From positions 1-64,000 of the forward strand of contig NZ_CANMBJ010000008.1 in the NCBI RefSeq assembly GCF_947496075.1: 64,000 nt of DNA, read 5' to 3'. Each line of letters opens with the position of its first letter. Position 1 is the stretch's first letter. The DNA comes from an uncultured Tateyamaria sp. GTDB taxonomy: Bacteria > Pseudomonadota > Alphaproteobacteria > Rhodobacterales > Rhodobacteraceae. This document shows, one piece after another, positions 34,737 to 42,694 of this stretch. The notes under the pieces are model-generated. The model made no database searches and was not told the origin of the DNA. It saw only the letters and a list, made by a program, of their open reading frames with translations. A program made the position numbers and the translations under genes.

Positions 34737-35942
34737 ATGATGGAGCAGTCCGCCCTTCCCACCGTCTCCCTTGAGGAGTTGGACAAACTTGCCACTCGCG
34801 CCTCGACGGTGATCGATCGGCTACGCGATAGGCTCTATGCGCCCGGTGCACAAAAAACGCTCGATCTGCGTTTCAACGTCAAACGCGCCGCAGACATGGT
34901 GGGACGTAGTGACAAGCTGATCCGTGATGCCGAAGCAGATGGCCGTCTCCCAATGCCGGAAAAAGACCCTAACACAGGGCGCCGCACGGGATACTCCCTC
35001 GCAGACGTCAACCGGATGCGGCAGGTGTTCGGTACCCTGCCCCACCGCGCCGACAGCGATCCAGCGATGGTCCTTGCCATCCAGAACTTCAAGGGCGGCG
35101 TCGGCAAATCCACGATGGTCTGCCACTTCGCCCAGCACCTTGCCCTGCGCGGTTACCGCGTCTGCGTCGTTGATTGTGACAGCCAGGCCAGTACCACCTC
35201 TGTCTTTGGCCTGAACCCCGATGTGGACGTGGATGAAGAAGAGGACACGCTCTACCCCTTCTTCCGCCACGGCGGACCGCAAGACCTGTCCTATGCTCTG
35301 CGCGCCACCTACTGGCCCAACATCGCGCTGATCCCTGCAAATCTCGGTCTCTATGACGCGGAATACGAATTTGCCGCCCGCATGGCCCGCGAACAGGTGT
35401 TCGTGCTCGACCGCCTGCGCAACGGGTTGGAGACGATCAAGGACCGGTTCGATGTCATACTGCTGGACCCACCCCCTGCCCTCGGGATGCTGTCACTTTC
35501 GGTGTTGCGCGCAGCGGATGCATTGGTGATCCCTGCCCCGCCCAACAACATCGATTTTGGCTCTACCGCGCACTTTTTGAAAATGCTGGGTGCCACGCTC
35601 AACGAGCTCGCCCGCCATGGGGGTACGCGCGATTATGCCTTCGTTAAGATCCTCGCAACCAAGATGAATGACTCGAAATCAGCGCATATGGCGATCAAAC
35701 GGATGATGGACGCGGTCTTCCCCCTCGACATGTTGCAATCGGTGCTCAAGGACAGCGCCGAGATCGACAATGCCGCGGCGAACCTGTCCACCGTCTACGA
35801 GCTGACCGGCCCGGCCACCCGGACCGAGACGCACAAACGCTGCCGCGCCTATCTGGACGCTGTGAACCGCGAGATCGAAGTGCTGATCCGCAAGACATGG
35901 CCAAGCCATCACGCAGGGCTGCGCAAGGAGGGACTGCTATGA
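34737..35942 (+). CDS. parA: ParA-family partition ATPase
   Basis: This ATPase has an N-terminal MerR-like helix-turn-helix (VKRAADMVGRSDKLIRDAE) and then the deviant Walker A FKGGVGKSTMVCHFA near residue 115. VILLDPPPALGML is the Walker B equivalent. Size and domain order fit plasmid type Ia ParA proteins, which also repress their own promoter through the N-terminal domain. I start at the ATG pair at 34737, after AGAGG, instead of 34602, which would add 45 unconvincing residues. It overlaps parB by 4 bp. Confidence 0.88.
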   Translation: MMEQSALPTVSLEELDKLATRASTVIDRLRDRLYAPGAQKTLDLRFNVKRAADMVGRSDKLIRDAEADGRLPMPEKDPNTGRRTGYSLADVNRMRQVFGTLPHRADSDPAMVLAIQNFKGGVGKSTMVCHFAQHLALRGYRVCVVDCDSQASTTSVFGLNPDVDVDEEEDTLYPFFRHGGPQDLSYALRATYWPNIALIPANLGLYDAEYEFAARMAREQVFVLDRLRNGLETIKDRFDVILLDPPPALGMLSLSVLRAADALVIPAPPNNIDFGSTAHFLKMLGATLNELARHGGTRDYAFVKILATKMNDSKSAHMAIKRMMDAVFPLDMLQSVLKDSAEIDNAAANLSTVYELTGPATRTETHKRCRAYLDAVNREIEVLIRKTWPSHHAGLRKEGLL

Positions 35943-36928
35943 CCCGCAAACATGATGCTATTTTTGACGATGTTCTCAGCGATTTGGAGGCCGTGCCCGA
36001 TGCGTCCGACCGCGCCGGTGCCCGTTTTCTCAAACGCACCACGGCGATCAGCGACAGGTTGGCTGGAGAGGTCGAGGAAAAGACACTGCGCTGGATCGAC
36101 CCGGCCCGGTGCCGCATGTGGGAGCGGCATAACCGAGATTATGCTCTGCTGACCGAAGACAATTGCCGCGACTTGATCGACGGTATCCGTTCTCAGGGGC
36201 AGCAGGAGTTTCCTGCCATAGTGCGGCCCGTCGATGACGAGGATTATGATTTCGAAGTGATCTGCGGCGCGCGTCGGCACTTCGCTGTAAGCTGGTTGCG
36301 TGCCAACAACTACACGCAGTTCAAATACCTGGTGGAAGCGCGGCAGCTGTCGGACGAAGAGGCTTTCCGGCTGGCGGATATCGAGAACCGCGACCGCGAA
36401 GACATCTCAGACTACGAACGCGCGTTGGACTATGCGGATGCGGTTGCGCGCTACTATGGCGGCAAGCAAAAGGCGATGGCCGAGCGGCTTGAGGTCAGCC
36501 AGCCGTGGCTGTCGCGCTACCTGCAATTGGCGAAGCTGCCGCAAGCCATTGTCGACGCCTTTCCGAACATCCGAGAGATCCGTGAGCGCAATGCACGCGA
36601 ATTGAAGCCGCTTCTGGCACAGCCGGATACAGCGCGCGCGGTGTTGGAAGAAGCGGGCGCCATTGGTCGCGAACAGGCGCGAGCCCGCACCGGGCGTGGA
36701 TCCTTTGTGGATGCAGCCACAGTCATGCGGCGTTTGTCACGGGCAGGCAAACCTGCACAGCCCAAGGCAGAACCCGAGGGAAAGGTGTTCCGCCGGAGTG
36801 TCCATGACAAGGGCATTGCCGTCGTTCAGAAAGGCCGTAAGGTGCGGATCGAATTTGAAGCGGGTATGAGCCGTATGCAATTGCAGGGAGCGTTCGACGC
36901 CTACCTCAAGGCCGAGTTCGACAGCTAG
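35939..36928 (+). CDS. parB: ParB-family partition protein
   Basis: The ParB/Spo0J N-terminal domain shows PAIVRPVDDEDYDFEVICG followed by ARRHFAVSWL, the Arg-rich CTPase box. A helix-turn-helix follows, with KQKAMAERLEVSQPWLSRYL. I start at 35939 (MTRKHDAIFDD), right after an AAGGAGG site and overlapping the parA stop, which gives 329 residues. It would load on a parS centromere. The paired palindromes just after the gene are one candidate for that site, though a terminator is equally possible. Confidence 0.88.
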   Translation: MTRKHDAIFDDVLSDLEAVPDASDRAGARFLKRTTAISDRLAGEVEEKTLRWIDPARCRMWERHNRDYALLTEDNCRDLIDGIRSQGQQEFPAIVRPVDDEDYDFEVICGARRHFAVSWLRANNYTQFKYLVEARQLSDEEAFRLADIENRDREDISDYERALDYADAVARYYGGKQKAMAERLEVSQPWLSRYLQLAKLPQAIVDAFPNIREIRERNARELKPLLAQPDTARAVLEEAGAIGREQARARTGRGSFVDAATVMRRLSRAGKPAQPKAEPEGKVFRRSVHDKGIAVVQKGRKVRIEFEAGMSRMQLQGAFDAYLKAEFDS

Positions 36929-36935
36929 TTCGGAG

Positions 36936-36993
36936 AATTGCCCATGGGCAATTCTTATCCTGCCCGCGGAAATTGCCCGCGGGCAATTTTTTT
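36936..36993 (+). terminator. Two tandem palindromes after parB, second with T-run
   Basis: GAATTGCCCATGGGCAATTC (36936-36955) and AAATTGCCCGCGGGCAATTT (36970-36989) share the arms ATTGCCC and GGGCAAT and differ only in the centre and ends. The second is followed by more T, as in a terminator. Their near identity also allows a partition-site reading. Confidence 0.6.
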
Positions 36994-37131
36994 GCCTGGC
37001 GGACAAACTGACCCCTAACTGTACTCGTCACGGCTCTGCCAGAGACAACCTGACAGGCTGGCATAACAGGGCTGGTATCCACGCGCAAAACCGTCCAATT
37101 TCAGGAAAAAGAAACAACGGGAGGATCGGCC

Positions 37132-37836
37132 ATCGTCGATCTATGGGAGGGTTTGCGACACGCCTTTTGGCTGGTCGTCACGTTTGATGCAGAGCTGGCA
37201 GAGATTGCGCTGCGCTCGCTCCGCGTCACCCTCACCGCATTGGTGATTGCTTGTCTGATCGCCCTGCCCTTGGCGGCCATGCTGGCTGTGCGGCGTTTTC
37301 GCTGGCGGCGGGCGACCATTGCCTTGCTCAACGCGCTGATGGGCCTGCCGCCGGTCGTTGTCGGGCTGATCGTTTACATCTTTCTGTCCCGGTCAGGTCC
37401 ATTTGGCGCGCTCGGCCTGCTGTTCACACCTACAGCCATGATTGTGGCGCAGGTGATCATCATTGTTCCGTTGATAGCGTCCATTGCGCACCAGTCCTTG
37501 CGCGAGCTGTGGGCCGAGTACCACGATTTGCTGATCTCGATGAATGTCACGCAGGTGCAGAAAATGCGCACGCTGATCTGGGATGCCCGGCGGGCGCTGC
37601 TGACGGCAGCGCTGGCCGGGTTTGGGCGCGGGATCGGAGAGGTGGGCGCTATCATGATTGTGGGTGGCAATATCGACAATGCGACGCGCGTTCTGACCAC
37701 GGCCATAGCACTTGAGACGGGCAAGGGTGAGTTCGCTCTGGCGCTCGCTCTTGGGTTCGTCCTCATCGCCCTGGCCCTGGGGGTCAACCTTGCCATCCAC
37801 TGGATCGGTCAGACAGAGCGGGACAGCCGATGGTGA
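37132..37836 (+). CDS. tupB: Tungstate ABC transporter permease, probable ATC start
   Basis: This inner-membrane permease of a TupABC-type tungstate importer has five or so hydrophobic segments and an EAA loop (ISMNVTQVQKMRTLIWDARR, then GFGRGIGEVGAIMIVGGN). The first usable standard start is TTG at 37153, but the frame upstream reads IVDLWEGLRHAFWL, matching the family's usual N-terminus. An ATC at 37132 lies eight bases after GGGAGG, so I start there (234 residues). It overlaps tupC by 7 bp. It probably supplies tungsten for the formate dehydrogenase encoded 10 kb away. Confidence 0.85.
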   Translation: MVDLWEGLRHAFWLVVTFDAELAEIALRSLRVTLTALVIACLIALPLAAMLAVRRFRWRRATIALLNALMGLPPVVVGLIVYIFLSRSGPFGALGLLFTPTAMIVAQVIIIVPLIASIAHQSLRELWAEYHDLLISMNVTQVQKMRTLIWDARRALLTAALAGFGRGIGEVGAIMIVGGNIDNATRVLTTAIALETGKGEFALALALGFVLIALALGVNLAIHWIGQTERDSRW

Positions 37837-38546
37837 CCGAGCTTTTTCCCGTAACGCTCACGGGGGCCGAAACCTCGCGTCGTGGCAAGCGGCTGGTGGG
37901 CCCGGTGGACCTGACCTTGGATGGGCAGGGGCTGTGTGTGGTTCTGGGTCCAAACGGGTCCGGCAAGACAACGCTTTTGCGCCTTATGCACGGAACGGCG
38001 CGTCTGACGGGGGGCACAGTGCAATGGGCCTGCGATACCGAAACGGCCCGCCATCATCAGGCGTTTGTCTTTCAGCAACCGGTCGTTCTGCGACGCACGG
38101 TCGAAGAGAACCTGACGTACCCATTGCGCCTACGAGGCGCGGATCGAAGGACTGCGCGGACGGCGGCGCGTACATGGGCCGAGCGGGTCGGATTGGGCGC
38201 GCACCTGACCCGCCGCGCCATGGTTCTGTCCGGGGGTGAACAGCAAAAACTGGCCATCGCCCGCGCTCTGATCACCGATCCGGCACTTGTGTTTCTGGAC
38301 GAACCCACGGCATCGCTGGACGGACGCGCCATGCGCGAGATCGAGGCGATTCTGCTGCAAGCTAAGGCTGACGGCACGCGTCTTATTTTGTCGACACATG
38401 ACATGGGTCAAGCCAGACGGATTGCGGATCGGGTAATCTTCATTCTAGGCGGCAAGGTTCACGAAACCGGCCCTGCGCAGGGGTTCTTTGACGCGCCGCA
38501 AACGCCCGAAGCACGGGCCTTTTTGAATGGAGACATCGTGGAATGA
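37830..38546 (+). CDS. tupC: Tungstate ABC transporter ATPase
   Basis: This 238-residue ATPase has Walker A GPNGSGKTTLLRL, signature LSGGEQQKLAIARAL and Walker B LVFLDEPTASLDG. Its position between the permease and a TupA-type binding protein, with overlaps of 7 and 4 bp, sets its role. The order here is B-C-A rather than the usual A-B-C. Confidence 0.88.
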   Translation: MVTELFPVTLTGAETSRRGKRLVGPVDLTLDGQGLCVVLGPNGSGKTTLLRLMHGTARLTGGTVQWACDTETARHHQAFVFQQPVVLRRTVEENLTYPLRLRGADRRTARTAARTWAERVGLGAHLTRRAMVLSGGEQQKLAIARALITDPALVFLDEPTASLDGRAMREIEAILLQAKADGTRLILSTHDMGQARRIADRVIFILGGKVHETGPAQGFFDAPQTPEARAFLNGDIVE

Positions 38547-39346
38547 AAAAGACCCTGATACTCACGTTTTTGGCAGTTTTTGCCGCCGGGATCGCGCAGG
38601 CGGCTGATCAGATGCGTATGGCAGTGACAACGTCGTTCCACAATTCAGGGCTGGCCGATGTATTGCTGCCAGAGATTACAAAGGACCTCGATCTTGAGGT
38701 TCAGCTGCTGGTGGTCGGCACGGGGCAGGCCATCAAGCTAGGAGAGGCGGGCGATGTGGATGCGATCCTCGTGCATTCCCGCACGGCTGAAGATGCATTT
38801 GTGGACGGTGGCTATGGCACACATCGGCGTGAAATCATGTATAACGATTTTGTCTTCATTGGCCCGGCGGACGATCCGGCTGCGATTGCCGAGGCCGAAA
38901 CGGCCGCTGATGCCCTGCAAAAGATCTGGTCCGCCAGTGCTGCTTTTGTAAGTCGTGGTGATGACAGCGGCACCCACAAGAAAGAACTGAGCTTGTGGGT
39001 GGATGCGGGGTTGGACGCTGACACATTCGACGCATGGTACAATGCTGTCGGTGCGGGCATGGGGGCAGCACTGAACACGGCATCGGGCCTGAACGCCTAT
39101 GTGCTTTCAGACCGAGCAAGCTGGCTGAACTTCGGAAACAAGGGTGATCTGGCGCTGCTGTTTGCTGGCGATCCGGTGCTGTTCAACCAATACGCTTACC
39201 TGCCGGTCAATCCTGCGCGGCATGATCATGTCAAAACTGATCTTACGGCCAAGTTGGAAGAGTGGCTAACATCCGAGCGCGCGCAATCACTGATTGACGG
39301 GTACATGATTGACGGTGAAACGCTGTTCGTATTCAATGCAAAATAG
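38543..39346 (+). CDS. tupA: Tungstate-binding periplasmic protein
   Basis: This 267-residue protein has a signal peptide (MKKTLILTFLAVFAAGIAQA) and the TupA landmarks VTTSFHNSGL near the N-terminus, AILVHSRTAEDAFVDGGYG, MYNDFVFIGPADDP and SRGDDSGTHKKE, which form the oxyanion pocket. It delivers tungstate (possibly molybdate) to TupBC. It is the last gene of the transporter operon and a strong hairpin follows. Confidence 0.92.
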   Translation: MKKTLILTFLAVFAAGIAQAADQMRMAVTTSFHNSGLADVLLPEITKDLDLEVQLLVVGTGQAIKLGEAGDVDAILVHSRTAEDAFVDGGYGTHRREIMYNDFVFIGPADDPAAIAEAETAADALQKIWSASAAFVSRGDDSGTHKKELSLWVDAGLDADTFDAWYNAVGAGMGAALNTASGLNAYVLSDRASWLNFGNKGDLALLFAGDPVLFNQYAYLPVNPARHDHVKTDLTAKLEEWLTSERAQSLIDGYMIDGETLFVFNAK

Positions 39347-39429
39347 GCTCTGACAAGGCTCTTTTGCTTCTTCTGACCGGAAATTCGGTGGGGAGCGCAC
39401 GGGACGGATAACAACCCTCTCGTATCAGT

Positions 39430-39450
39430 CGAATTGGCAAAGCCAATTCG
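39430..39450. terminator. Hairpin between converging tupA and the DUF6505 gene
   Basis: CGAATTGGC and GCCAATTCG pair perfectly over AAA. GTATCAGT flanks the hairpin on both sides as a direct repeat (39422-39429 and 39457-39464). It probably terminates both transcripts. Confidence 0.6.
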
Positions 39451-39459
39451 AAACAAGTA

Positions 39460-39945
39460 TCAGTGACCGTGATCCGTATCCCCGTGGACCGCGAATTGAT
39501 CCAGCCCGGCGTCTTGCGGTTGAATTGTCCGGAACGCTTCGCGCACACCCGCTTCCGTCAGCTCACGTGCGACCGTCAGCAGCGTGTTGGGGTCATGGTC
39601 CTCGCAGAGATCAATCATCTGCGCCAGTTCCTCGGTCGCGACGGGTTGCGCCGCCTCAACGGATGGGGCACCGTAATATGTCACGAAGTGTTGGGCAAGC
39701 AGGGCGGTCAGCGTTTCCAGCTCTGCCTGTTCCAGCTGGGTGACGGCAACAAAGGTCACACGCCCCCCGGTTTCCAGCCCGAACCACCCGTTGGCAAAAG
39801 CCTGGCGCGCCTTGCCGGTCAGGTCGCTCTCGCCCCAGTTCGAAAACTCGAACCCACCCGAGATGCACCATTCGCCCGTGCGGGCAGGGGAGGCGAAAAC
39901 GTTCATATCGCTTTCGTCGAAATGGATCGCGCGGGCGAGTTTCAT
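39460..39945 (-). CDS. DUF6505-like protein of the formate dehydrogenase locus
   Basis: This 161-residue soluble protein begins MKLARAIHFDESDMNVFASP and has GEWCISGGFEFSNW, features I associate with the DUF6505 proteins found in alphaproteobacterial formate-dehydrogenase clusters. No catalytic motif is apparent. It is the last of four minus-strand genes linked by 3-4 bp overlaps or gaps (DUF6494, ApbC, ligase-like, DUF6505). Its function is unknown; a role in enzyme assembly is inferred from context only. Confidence 0.65.
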   Translation of the reverse strand: MKLARAIHFDESDMNVFASPARTGEWCISGGFEFSNWGESDLTGKARQAFANGWFGLETGGRVTFVAVTQLEQAELETLTALLAQHFVTYYGAPSVEAAQPVATEELAQMIDLCEDHDPNTLLTVARELTEAGVREAFRTIQPQDAGLDQFAVHGDTDHGH

Positions 39946-40652
39946 GACGGGTCCTCCAACACAGTTGTGAGCGGGATCAAGTGCGTTGTCTCTGTGTCCC
40001 GCAGAAGCATTCCGAACTCTTCGTCCACACCCAGAAATGTACCGGTTAGAGACTGATTTTCAGTCTCTTCCCCGATACCTTCAGCCAGTCCACGCCATTC
40101 CGAGTGCAGAGAGGCAGAGCCTTCATCTTCCCATCGGTTCAGCCAGTTCAACGTGTGTCTCGACCAGGATTCGAGCAGGGTCGGGGGCGACACCTCGGCA
40201 CAGCCTTCGGCAAACAGGGCGGTTTCGTCCGGGGTCAGGCCTGTGTCCTCGGACGCCGGGATCAGGGGGAGGGTGAAGCCCACAACGAGCCAGTCCGGCA
40301 CCGTCGTGGGCTCGGTTCCCGAAGCCATGGCGCGGAACTTGCCACAGCGCGCACCATTGACGCGAATGCCGCCCCACCAATCCAGATGCACCGCCACCTC
40401 GGGGGGTGCCAATGCACCAAGGGCATTTTGGAAACCCACACCGCAGAGCGGCAACATGGCAATCGCCTTGGACAATGGCACTTCGGGTGCAAAGACCAGC
40501 GCGGCCTCCATCTCGGCTGCACCCAATTTGTAAGAGATAAGGCCGGCATCACAGCCCAGCGTTGCTCGCATAACCGCATGGTCAAAGGCGCCGTCCGGTG
40601 CTTCTTCTCCCCACATCAGTGGAGGGAAGGTGACCTGCGATCCGTCGCTCAT
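39942..40652 (-). CDS. Biotin/lipoate-ligase-like protein with DUF4444-type tail
   Basis: This 236-residue protein resembles the biotin/lipoate protein ligase fold (AEMEAALVFAPEVPLSKAI and VHLDWWGGIRVNGARCGKFR). The C-terminal part, with TGTFLGVDEEFGMLLRD, looks like DUF4444. The ligase motifs are not fully conserved, so transfer of biotin or lipoate is doubtful. It overlaps both neighbours by 4 bp, implying tight coupling with the ApbC-type carrier and the DUF6505 protein. Its role in formate dehydrogenase biogenesis is inferred from position. Confidence 0.7.
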   Translation of the reverse strand: MSDGSQVTFPPLMWGEEAPDGAFDHAVMRATLGCDAGLISYKLGAAEMEAALVFAPEVPLSKAIAMLPLCGVGFQNALGALAPPEVAVHLDWWGGIRVNGARCGKFRAMASGTEPTTVPDWLVVGFTLPLIPASEDTGLTPDETALFAEGCAEVSPPTLLESWSRHTLNWLNRWEDEGSASLHSEWRGLAEGIGEETENQSLTGTFLGVDEEFGMLLRDTETTHLIPLTTVLEDPS

Positions 40653-41710
40653 GCCGCCCCCGCTGTGACAAGGCCCGCGGCCACGTCCTGAAACGCCTTG
40701 GCTTGCGGGCTGTCAGGTTGGCTGACCGTAACGGGTGCGCCGCCATCTGCGGCCAACCTGATCTGCAGATCCAGCGGCACTTCGGCCAGCAGCGGCACGT
40801 CCAGTTTCTGGGCTTCCGCCTTGACCCCACCGTGCCCAAACACGTGTTCCTCGTGCCCGCAATTGGAACAGATATGCGTGCTCATATTCTCGATCATCCC
40901 GACGATCGGCACATGCAATTGCTGGAACATGTCCACACCTTTGCGCGCGTCCAAAAGGGCCACATCCTGCGGTGTAGAGACAATAATCGCGCCATCCACG
41001 ACAAACTTTTGGGCCAATGTCATTTGCACGTCGCCGGTGCCTGGGGGCAGGTCCACCAGCAGCACGTCAAGCGCACCCCACTGCACCTGGCTCATCATCT
41101 GTTGCAATGCACCCATCAGCATGGGTCCGCGCCAGACAACCGCCTGATCCTCGTTCATCATCAGGCCGATGGACATCATTGTGACGCCATGGTTGCGCAT
41201 CGGCAGGATTGTCTTGCCATCGGGGGAGGCGGGGCGACCAGACACGCCCAACATCCGGGGCTGAGAGGGGCCGTAGACATCCGCATCGAGCAGACCCACG
41301 CGCCGTCCTTGTTGTGCCAGCGCACAGGCGAGGTTGGCCGACACGGTGGACTTACCAACGCCGCCTTTCCCCGAGGCGATCGCGAGAATGCGGTCAATGC
41401 CCGGGACCTTCTGTGGCCCTTTCGGGTCGGCAGGGCGCTGCGGTTTCAAATCGGGGGGCGGGGTCTTTTCCGTATGGCCCGTCAGCACAATCGACACGCT
41501 TTCGATGCCATCGAGCGCGCCCACGGCGGCTTCGGCCTCAGCTTTCACGCCTTCATAGGTGGCGGCCTGCGCCGGGTTGATCTCCATCACGAAGCGCACG
41601 GTGCCGCCATCGACATTCAACGCTCGCATGACGCCGGATGACACGATGTCGCCCCCCGGCGCGTCGAGGCCCTTGAGGACCTCGAGAACCTGTTCTCTGC
41701 TCGTGCTCAC
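40649..41710 (-). CDS. apbC: Mrp/ApbC-type Fe-S cluster carrier ATPase
   Basis: The protein has a DUF59/MIP18-like N-terminus (residues 1-90), then Walker A IASGKGGVGKSTVSANLA and VLLVDLPPGTGDVQ. The CxxC bridge motif near the C-terminus is ICSNCGHEEHVFGHGG. It binds and delivers Fe-S clusters. Neighbouring genes encode many 4Fe-4S proteins of the formate dehydrogenase, so delivery to them is a reasonable guess, although it may also be the cell's general ApbC. Confidence 0.9.
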   Translation of the reverse strand: MSTSREQVLEVLKGLDAPGGDIVSSGVMRALNVDGGTVRFVMEINPAQAATYEGVKAEAEAAVGALDGIESVSIVLTGHTEKTPPPDLKPQRPADPKGPQKVPGIDRILAIASGKGGVGKSTVSANLACALAQQGRRVGLLDADVYGPSQPRMLGVSGRPASPDGKTILPMRNHGVTMMSIGLMMNEDQAVVWRGPMLMGALQQMMSQVQWGALDVLLVDLPPGTGDVQMTLAQKFVVDGAIIVSTPQDVALLDARKGVDMFQQLHVPIVGMIENMSTHICSNCGHEEHVFGHGGVKAEAQKLDVPLLAEVPLDLQIRLAADGGAPVTVSQPDSPQAKAFQDVAAGLVTAGAA

Positions 41711-41713
41711 GCG

Positions 41714-41905
41714 TCAGTCCTGTCCCTTGATCTCGCCTGTGACCTCGTGGGTCATGTCAAGCTCTTCGATGGTGACCACCGCTTTGACGGCATAGGTCTT
41801 ACCGCTGCCACCCGCATTGCGCATCGCCTCTTCGATCGCCTGTTGCGAGGTCACGCCGACCTGCTTCAGGAACTTGCGCATGGACATGTTGAAATCGTCG
41901 CTCAT
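41714..41905 (-). CDS. Small DUF6494-like protein
   Basis: This 63-residue soluble protein contains SMRKFLKQVGVTSQQAIEEA, followed by a beta-rich end (AVKAVVTIEELDMTHEVTGEI). It is the first gene of the minus-strand accessory operon, 3 bp before apbC. Its function is unknown. Confidence 0.7.
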   Translation of the reverse strand: MSDDFNMSMRKFLKQVGVTSQQAIEEAMRNAGGSGKTYAVKAVVTIEELDMTHEVTGEIKGQD

Positions 41906-41962
41906 GGGGCTTTCCCCTCCCTAACGTTGACGGATCGCGCCGGTGGGCCGTAGGCTGCCGTA

Positions 41963-42694
41963 ATGCGCATCTTGGTTCTGATCTTGGCCTTGTTGCCGGG
42001 TTTGGCAATGGCCGATGACAAGCGGGTGGTGTTCTATGCCCCGCCTGCGTTGGTCGAGAGTGGGCTTATCAAGCATATTGCCCCGCGTTTTTCGCTGAAG
42101 ACCCAGGTTAGGGTCGAAACTGTGGACGATCCAGCGGTCGCCGATCTTGTTTTGGGATCGGATGGCAGGGCGCTGTTTTCCGGTTTGGGCCAGACGTGGC
42201 ACATGGATCTGCGCGGCGATGGCAAGGGGGCGCAACGGTTTGCGGATTGGCTGACGTCCGATGTCGGCCGCCGTACGGTACAGGGTTTTGCACCCGATGG
42301 TGAGGTGCTTTTCACCGAGCCGCAGGTGCAGGAACGCGTCGTGGCCAAGGTCGAGATGACGGGTGATGCCATCGCGGGGCAGGGGGTGTCCTGGGCCAAG
42401 TGTGGGCGTTGTCACGTGACCGAGCGGGGCAAGGATGGTTTTGGTATTGGCTCCACGCCGAGTTTCTTCGTGATGCGGGGATTTGAGGATTGGCAGTCGC
42501 GGTTCGCGGGCTTCTATGCGCTGAAACCCCACGCGGCCTTTACCCAGCTTGAAGGCGTGACCGACCCGTTCCCCATCGACCGTCCGTCGCCCATCGCGCC
42601 CATCGAGCTGACGCTTGATGATCTTGAAGCGATCCTGGCCTACGTGGCTGTGCTGGACCCTGCCGATCTGGGCAAACCCCTCGAACATCAGTGA
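41963..42694 (+). CDS. Exported mono-heme cytochrome c fused to a TupA-like fragment
   Basis: The 243-residue protein opens with a signal peptide (MRILVLILALLPGLAMA). Residues 20-115 look like a shortened periplasmic binding protein. In particular FADWLTSDVGRRTV, followed by DGEVLF, matches the C-terminal segment of TupA in this window (LEEWLTSERAQSL, DGETLF). A heme site AKCGRCHV follows near residue 148, and a C-terminal helix resembles cytochrome c. It could couple electron transfer to oxyanion binding or simply be a redox partner of the formate dehydrogenase. It overlaps the converging ferredoxin gene by 7 bp. Confidence 0.8.
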   Translation: MRILVLILALLPGLAMADDKRVVFYAPPALVESGLIKHIAPRFSLKTQVRVETVDDPAVADLVLGSDGRALFSGLGQTWHMDLRGDGKGAQRFADWLTSDVGRRTVQGFAPDGEVLFTEPQVQERVVAKVEMTGDAIAGQGVSWAKCGRCHVTERGKDGFGIGSTPSFFVMRGFEDWQSRFAGFYALKPHAAFTQLEGVTDPFPIDRPSPIAPIELTLDDLEAILAYVAVLDPADLGKPLEHQ

